Positions 60,445-64,000 of a stretch of 64,000 nt of DNA are shown one piece after another. Where the stretch lies: positions 1 through 64,000 of the forward strand of contig NZ_LMDG01000010.1 in assembly GCF_001426265.1 (NCBI RefSeq), in the 5' to 3' direction. The position numbers were made by a program, and so were the translations under genes. The notes below the pieces were generated by a model, which saw nothing but the letters and a program-made list of their open reading frames with translations, searched no databases and had not been told where the DNA came from. Source of the DNA: Rhizobium sp. Root1220. GTDB lineage: Bacteria; Pseudomonadota; Alphaproteobacteria; Rhizobiales; Rhizobiaceae. Numbering within the stretch: position 1 is the stretch's first letter; the number at the start of each line of letters is the position of its first letter.

Positions 60445-61311
60445 TTAGTTGACGATGGTCACGCTAGCTGTACGGCCAGCGACAAGCGATGTGCCCGCTG
60501 GAAGCACGTCGAGCGCAACGCGTACGGGGATGCGTTGCGCCAGGCGAACCCATGTGAAGGTCGGTGTTACATTGGCAAGCTGGGCGCTGGTATCGCTGCG
60601 CTCACGATCCTCAATACCACCGGCAACACCATCGACGTGGCCCTTGAGCGGGCTCTTGTTGCCCATGAGGTAGATCAGAGCTTCGTCGCCGACCTTGATG
60701 CGATCGAGCTTGTTCTCTTCGAAGTAGCCGGCGACATAGTAGGAATCGCTGTCGATCAGGGCCGTCACCGCTGTTCCAGCTGTCACGTAGTTGCCCGGTT
60801 TCATGGAAAAATTCGTCAGGATGCCGTTCACCGGCGCGCGCACGATCGACCGGTCGAGATTGAGTTGCGCCGTATCACGGCTGATGATCGCTTGGCTGTG
60901 AGCGGCTTCGTCCTGCTGAACGGTCGCTTCCGCCTGCTGGATTTTCTGACGTGTCACGGAGCTCTCGCCCAGCTTGCGATAGAGTTCGAGATCGCTTTTC
61001 GCCATATCAAGAGCCGCTTTGCTGCTCACCATCTGCGCCTCTGCCTGCCGCAAAGCCAAGGCGAATCGTGCCTGGTCGATACGAAAAATCACGTCGCCCT
61101 TGTGGACAGCTTGGTTGTCCCTGGCATCCACCTCGCTGACGATGCCGGAGACGTCGGACGCAAGGCGAACGACATCGGCGCGCACCTTGCCGTCACGCGT
61201 CCACGGCTCGTCCATGTAGTAGCCCCAGAGATGCCAACCAAGCACTCCCGCCAGCGCGACGACGACGCCCGTAAGCAGGAAACGGCCTGAGTAAGCGAGG
61301 AGCGATATCAT
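60445..61311 (-). CDS. aaeA: AaeA-like membrane fusion protein
   Basis: A 288-residue HlyD-type adaptor with one N-terminal membrane anchor (FLLTGVVVALAGVLGWHLWG), the WTRDGKVRADVVRLASDVSG lipoyl half, a short coiled coil around 85-150, the second half DRSIVRAPVNGILTNFSMKP and a beta-barrel. It follows the DUF1656 gene with ATGA coupling, the order of the AaeXAB aromatic-acid efflux system. It bridges AaeB to the outer membrane. Substrates could be hydroxybenzoate-like acids. Confidence 0.82.
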   Translation of the reverse strand: MISLLAYSGRFLLTGVVVALAGVLGWHLWGYYMDEPWTRDGKVRADVVRLASDVSGIVSEVDARDNQAVHKGDVIFRIDQARFALALRQAEAQMVSSKAALDMAKSDLELYRKLGESSVTRQKIQQAEATVQQDEAAHSQAIISRDTAQLNLDRSIVRAPVNGILTNFSMKPGNYVTAGTAVTALIDSDSYYVAGYFEENKLDRIKVGDEALIYLMGNKSPLKGHVDGVAGGIEDRERSDTSAQLANVTPTFTWVRLAQRIPVRVALDVLPAGTSLVAGRTASVTIVN

Positions 61312-61517
61312 AACGACACCTTGTTGAGTGACAGCGCCAACGCGCCAAGCAGACAGAAATACATGGCCGTATCAAACAGCGGCCTGTGCCATACAAGCCG
61401 GTAGAAGCCGATCGAAGCCAGCACCCGCCTGAGGATGCCGTTCAGTAGATAGGCCGCGACGGCAATCGCGGCGAGCGTCGGGATGAAGACGCCGTAGAGG
61501 TCGATTTCGGGTCTCAT
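61308..61517 (-). CDS. aaeX: DUF1656 small membrane protein (AaeX-like)
   Basis: A 69-residue protein with two membrane helices (GVFIPTLAAIAVAAYLL and LFDTAMYFCLLGALALSL) joined by a basic loop with GFYRLVWHRPLFD. This matches AaeX/DUF1656. It overlaps both neighbours by four bases, so all three proteins are made in a coupled way. Its function within the pump is unknown. Confidence 0.85.
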   Translation of the reverse strand: MRPEIDLYGVFIPTLAAIAVAAYLLNGILRRVLASIGFYRLVWHRPLFDTAMYFCLLGALALSLNKVSL

Positions 61518-63604
61518 GCTGCATGCTCCTTCGCGGCCTGATCAGCGACGCCGGACACATCATCCTTGAAGGACGCAGCATCCGGGTAAAGGCTGTATCT
61601 CAGCGCCGTCACTGCGCGGCGCGCGCCCTCGACGGCAGACGATTTACCGGGGTCAGCGAGCGAAAGCAGCGACCGATCGAGGGTTTCGCGCAACCCTTCG
61701 GCCGGCTGTGCATCGCGCCGCTTTTGCTTTTCCTGGTAATGCGCAGCGATACCCGACAGAACGTCGTCGATTGCAGTGTGTTTGTCCCGGGCCAGCAATT
61801 GCTTGTGCCGCTGCAGCTCTATCGTATTCAGGCCGTTGCGCAGATCGCGCAGAATGTCGGACCGGGCAACCGCGGATTCCGCCTGAATCATCGCCAGCTT
61901 TGGCGCTGCCAGGCCAAAACGGTCGACCATCTGGTAGAGTAGTCGCGTGAAGTCGACACCCTCCGGTCGGCGTGCCGCGGCCACGATGTCGATCCAGCCG
62001 GACCGCAGCAGGCGGTGGGCGGCCCACTCCGCGCCAACGGAGCGCACCAGCATCGTCGTGCCGCATGCCACAACCATTCCCACCACCATCGCCGTGTTGG
62101 AATTGATGAAGGAGGCAAGGTCGAGGCTGAGGCGGTCCTGCAAGCCAAGCATGTTTGGCAGGTTGACGCAGAATCCCAGGCCATAGAGCGCGGTCGACGG
62201 TCGCGTCATGAGCACGCCCGCGGGCACCAGCACGAGACCGAGCGCAGCGGCCAGCGCGACATAGCCGTGGATCAGCGGCATCAACCCGAATTCGAAAAGA
62301 AAAGCTGCGAGGACGGTGATGATCGCGACATATACGAACTTCAGCATGGCTGGCGCCGGGTCGTCCATCGTCGCGAAGATGCAGCATAGGACGCCTGCCA
62401 TCATTGCCGCGGCACTGCCTTGCGGCCAGCCCGTCTGGATCCATAGCGCCGTGGCGATCCCGGTCGCGAGGACAACGGAAAGACCGGAGTGCAAGGCCAT
62501 CCCGTAGTCCTTGTGTATCGGCACCCTGTCGAACGAGGTGCCAAAGCGACGCCAGCGCAGATCGTGACGCGAACCCGATTCGATATCCTGCTTCAGGCTA
62601 AGGCAATCACCCCATATCTGCACCAGATCACGCACACGGGCGGTGATGTTGTGAGCCAGAAGCCCATTCCATTCCTGCTGCAGGCGCCCTTCTTCCTCGG
62701 CCTCAGCCATCAGGACGAGCAACTCTTGCCGCTTCTCCTCGGCGAGCGGCTGTCCGCTTTCGAGCAAAGCAACGACGTCTACGACCAGCTTGTTCACCGA
62801 AGGCGTAAACTGGCCGCCGGTCGCCTTTTCCAGTGCATGAAGTACGTCGGACAGACCGGAGACGATGGGCAACATTGCGACCATCCGGTGTTGCAGCATT
62901 CGTGTGCGCCCGACTTTCTCGCGGAGCCCCGATGTGTCGTAAGCGACGTGCGTGGTGAAGCTGTGCAGGTCGACTGCGTCTGCAGCCAGCCTGCGCGAGG
63001 CAGCAAGAAGCGACGGATCGCGCCCCCTGCCGTTCAGTGTACCGATCGCAAGGTGTGCGCCGTCGCGCAGCCAGGCATTGATTCGGGCTGCAAGGACCGG
63101 GCCTGCATGGCGCGGGAAGATAATCCGGTTGACGACCGCCGCGCAGATGATGCCGAGCGCGATTTCCTCGACGCGGGCCGTCGCGTAGGTGAAAGCCGTA
63201 TCCGGGTTTGCCACGACAGGAAACCCGGTCAGCGCCGTGGTGTAGCCCGCGAGCATGAAGCCATAGCTGCGTGGCGTACGGTCGAGCAGACTGATGCCCA
63301 GGCAGAATGCCATCCATAGTGCGATGGCCAGCGTCAGCAATTCAGGCGAGTTGACGAGATTCGGGATCAAAATGACCGTGACTGCGCCGCCGACCACCGT
63401 GCCGATCAATCTATAGATCGCTTTGGACGTACTGGCCCCTGACAGCGGATGCGCAACGATATAGACCGTGCCGACAGCCCAGTAGGGGTTGGTCAGATCG
63501 AAGCATAGCGCAATCACAAGGGCCAGCATTGCCGCCGCGAAAGTCTTTATGGAAAAGACGACGTCGCCGAGACTAGGCGCCATCGTATGCTTGCTACTGG
63601 TCAT
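61514..63604 (-). CDS. aaeB: FUSC-family pump, AaeB-like
   Basis: A 696-residue inner-membrane protein of the FUSC/aromatic-acid exporter family. Two hydrophobic blocks, at about 15-170 and 375-520, each of four to six helices, are separated by a cytoplasmic helical region and followed by a C-terminal soluble domain. FDLTNPYWAVGTVYIVAHPL near residue 45 and LDRTPRSYGFMLAGYTTALT near 105 are typical. It exports aromatic carboxylic acids together with the adaptor. Its start overlaps the MarR stop by 11 bases. Confidence 0.86.
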   Translation of the reverse strand: MTSSKHTMAPSLGDVVFSIKTFAAAMLALVIALCFDLTNPYWAVGTVYIVAHPLSGASTSKAIYRLIGTVVGGAVTVILIPNLVNSPELLTLAIALWMAFCLGISLLDRTPRSYGFMLAGYTTALTGFPVVANPDTAFTYATARVEEIALGIICAAVVNRIIFPRHAGPVLAARINAWLRDGAHLAIGTLNGRGRDPSLLAASRRLAADAVDLHSFTTHVAYDTSGLREKVGRTRMLQHRMVAMLPIVSGLSDVLHALEKATGGQFTPSVNKLVVDVVALLESGQPLAEEKRQELLVLMAEAEEEGRLQQEWNGLLAHNITARVRDLVQIWGDCLSLKQDIESGSRHDLRWRRFGTSFDRVPIHKDYGMALHSGLSVVLATGIATALWIQTGWPQGSAAAMMAGVLCCIFATMDDPAPAMLKFVYVAIITVLAAFLFEFGLMPLIHGYVALAAALGLVLVPAGVLMTRPSTALYGLGFCVNLPNMLGLQDRLSLDLASFINSNTAMVVGMVVACGTTMLVRSVGAEWAAHRLLRSGWIDIVAAARRPEGVDFTRLLYQMVDRFGLAAPKLAMIQAESAVARSDILRDLRNGLNTIELQRHKQLLARDKHTAIDDVLSGIAAHYQEKQKRRDAQPAEGLRETLDRSLLSLADPGKSSAVEGARRAVTALRYSLYPDAASFKDDVSGVADQAAKEHAA

Positions 63605-64000
63605 TTTCCTGTATTCCGGCTAGGGCCGCGGTCTTGACCGCGACAGCCCGCAGTACCGCCAAGGCGGCATCGACCTGCTCGGGATCCAGCTCGCCAAGGA
63701 TCTGTTCTCGCAGCTCTGCCGCACAGCTTTCGGCGCGCTCGGCGACCGCTGTGCCCGCTGCGGTGAGTTGCACCAGCTTAATCCGCCGGTCCGCCTCATC
63801 GGGAACTCGGGAAATTAAGCCATCGCTCTCCAAACTATCGAGCACGCGCACGAGCGTCGGGCCCTCCACGCCGACACGCTCGGCCAGAACGCCCTGCGGT
63901 ATGCGATCACCGTGGCGCAACAATGCGATCAGCGGCGCGGCACTGGCGTCGGAGAGATTGTGCTCGGTCAAAGCGGCATTCAACGCTCGGCGCCAGCCAC
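63594..64000 (-). CDS. MarR-family transcriptional regulator (partial, truncated by the window)
   Basis: The reading frame runs through the window edge. Before the first internal candidate start (TTG at 63983) the codons give GWRRALNAALTEHNLSDASA, the normal first helix of MarR proteins, so the true start is outside. The winged helix is in IPQGVLAERVGVEGPTLVRV and DSLESDGLISRVPDEADRR. It leads the aaeXAB-like operon and probably represses it in response to an aromatic acid. Confidence 0.85.
   Translation of the reverse strand, partial: GWRRALNAALTEHNLSDASAAPLIALLRHGDRIPQGVLAERVGVEGPTLVRVLDSLESDGLISRVPDEADRRIKLVQLTAAGTAVAERAESCAAELREQILGELDPEQVDAALAVLRAVAVKTAALAGIQENDQ

Overview
The window reads as an accessory-rich stretch of an alphaproteobacterial, probably Rhizobiaceae-like, replicon. 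This is an inference from dense high-GC coding, many 4-bp ATGA/GTGA gene overlaps, and the gene types present: a taurine transporter, several enolase-superfamily dehydratases beside an ABC sugar importer, and many small hydrolases and oxidoreductases. No rRNA, tRNA, CRISPR array, complete insertion sequence, integrase or replication gene was found. About 50 protein genes can be supported. At least four are visibly broken or remnant.

Layout. 0-0.35 kb: decayed minus-strand gene end plus a perfect 65-bp tandem duplication. 0.4-3.0 kb: YbjJ-like MFS transporter and an FAD/NAD(P)-binding protein. 3.5-6.2 kb: taurine-type ABC transporter tauABC. 6.4-7.7 kb: a compact minus-strand operon of four very small proteins around an RBBP9-type serine hydrolase. 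8.1-20.5 kb: a carbohydrate-acid catabolic island with a phosphotriesterase/lactonase-family hydrolase, four different enolase-superfamily enzymes, a GntR regulator, a family-1 ABC importer and an RraA-family protein. 20.5-22.7 kb: a DppC-type permease fragment, the YiaV/YiaW pair, and a fragment of a DUF900 hydrolase.

22.8-33.5 kb: an arylsulfatase followed by a translationally coupled MoxR-DUF58-DUF4381-VWA-VWA/TPR-BatD operon, then an outer-membrane protein and a regulator with a predicted ToxR/CadC-like membrane topology. A 19-bp motif occurs three times here, in the same orientation ahead of yiaW, the arylsulfatase and the outer-membrane protein gene, so these may form one envelope regulon.

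33.7-50.8 kb: a detoxification/secondary-metabolism block. It holds a PLP decarboxylase, two Tat-exported epoxide-hydrolase-like proteins, an LLM flavin oxidoreductase, a SnoaL-like protein, a frameshifted DJ-1/Hsp31 gene, MFS, nitronate monooxygenase, two SDRs, RidA, an exported crotonase-fold protein, a cysteine hydrolase, an FMN reductase, a D-cysteine-desulfhydrase-like enzyme and a VOC protein. A related operator-like element recurs at five promoter regions in this block, which suggests common control.

50.9-64 kb: a DUF900 lipoprotein with a second outer-membrane protein paralogue, an esterase, a META protein, an aldo/keto reductase, an AraJ-like MFS with divergent LysR, a large MscS channel, and an AaeXAB-type efflux operon led by a MarR regulator that runs off the window edge. 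All functional statements rest on reading the sequence and recalled family knowledge; no database search was run.
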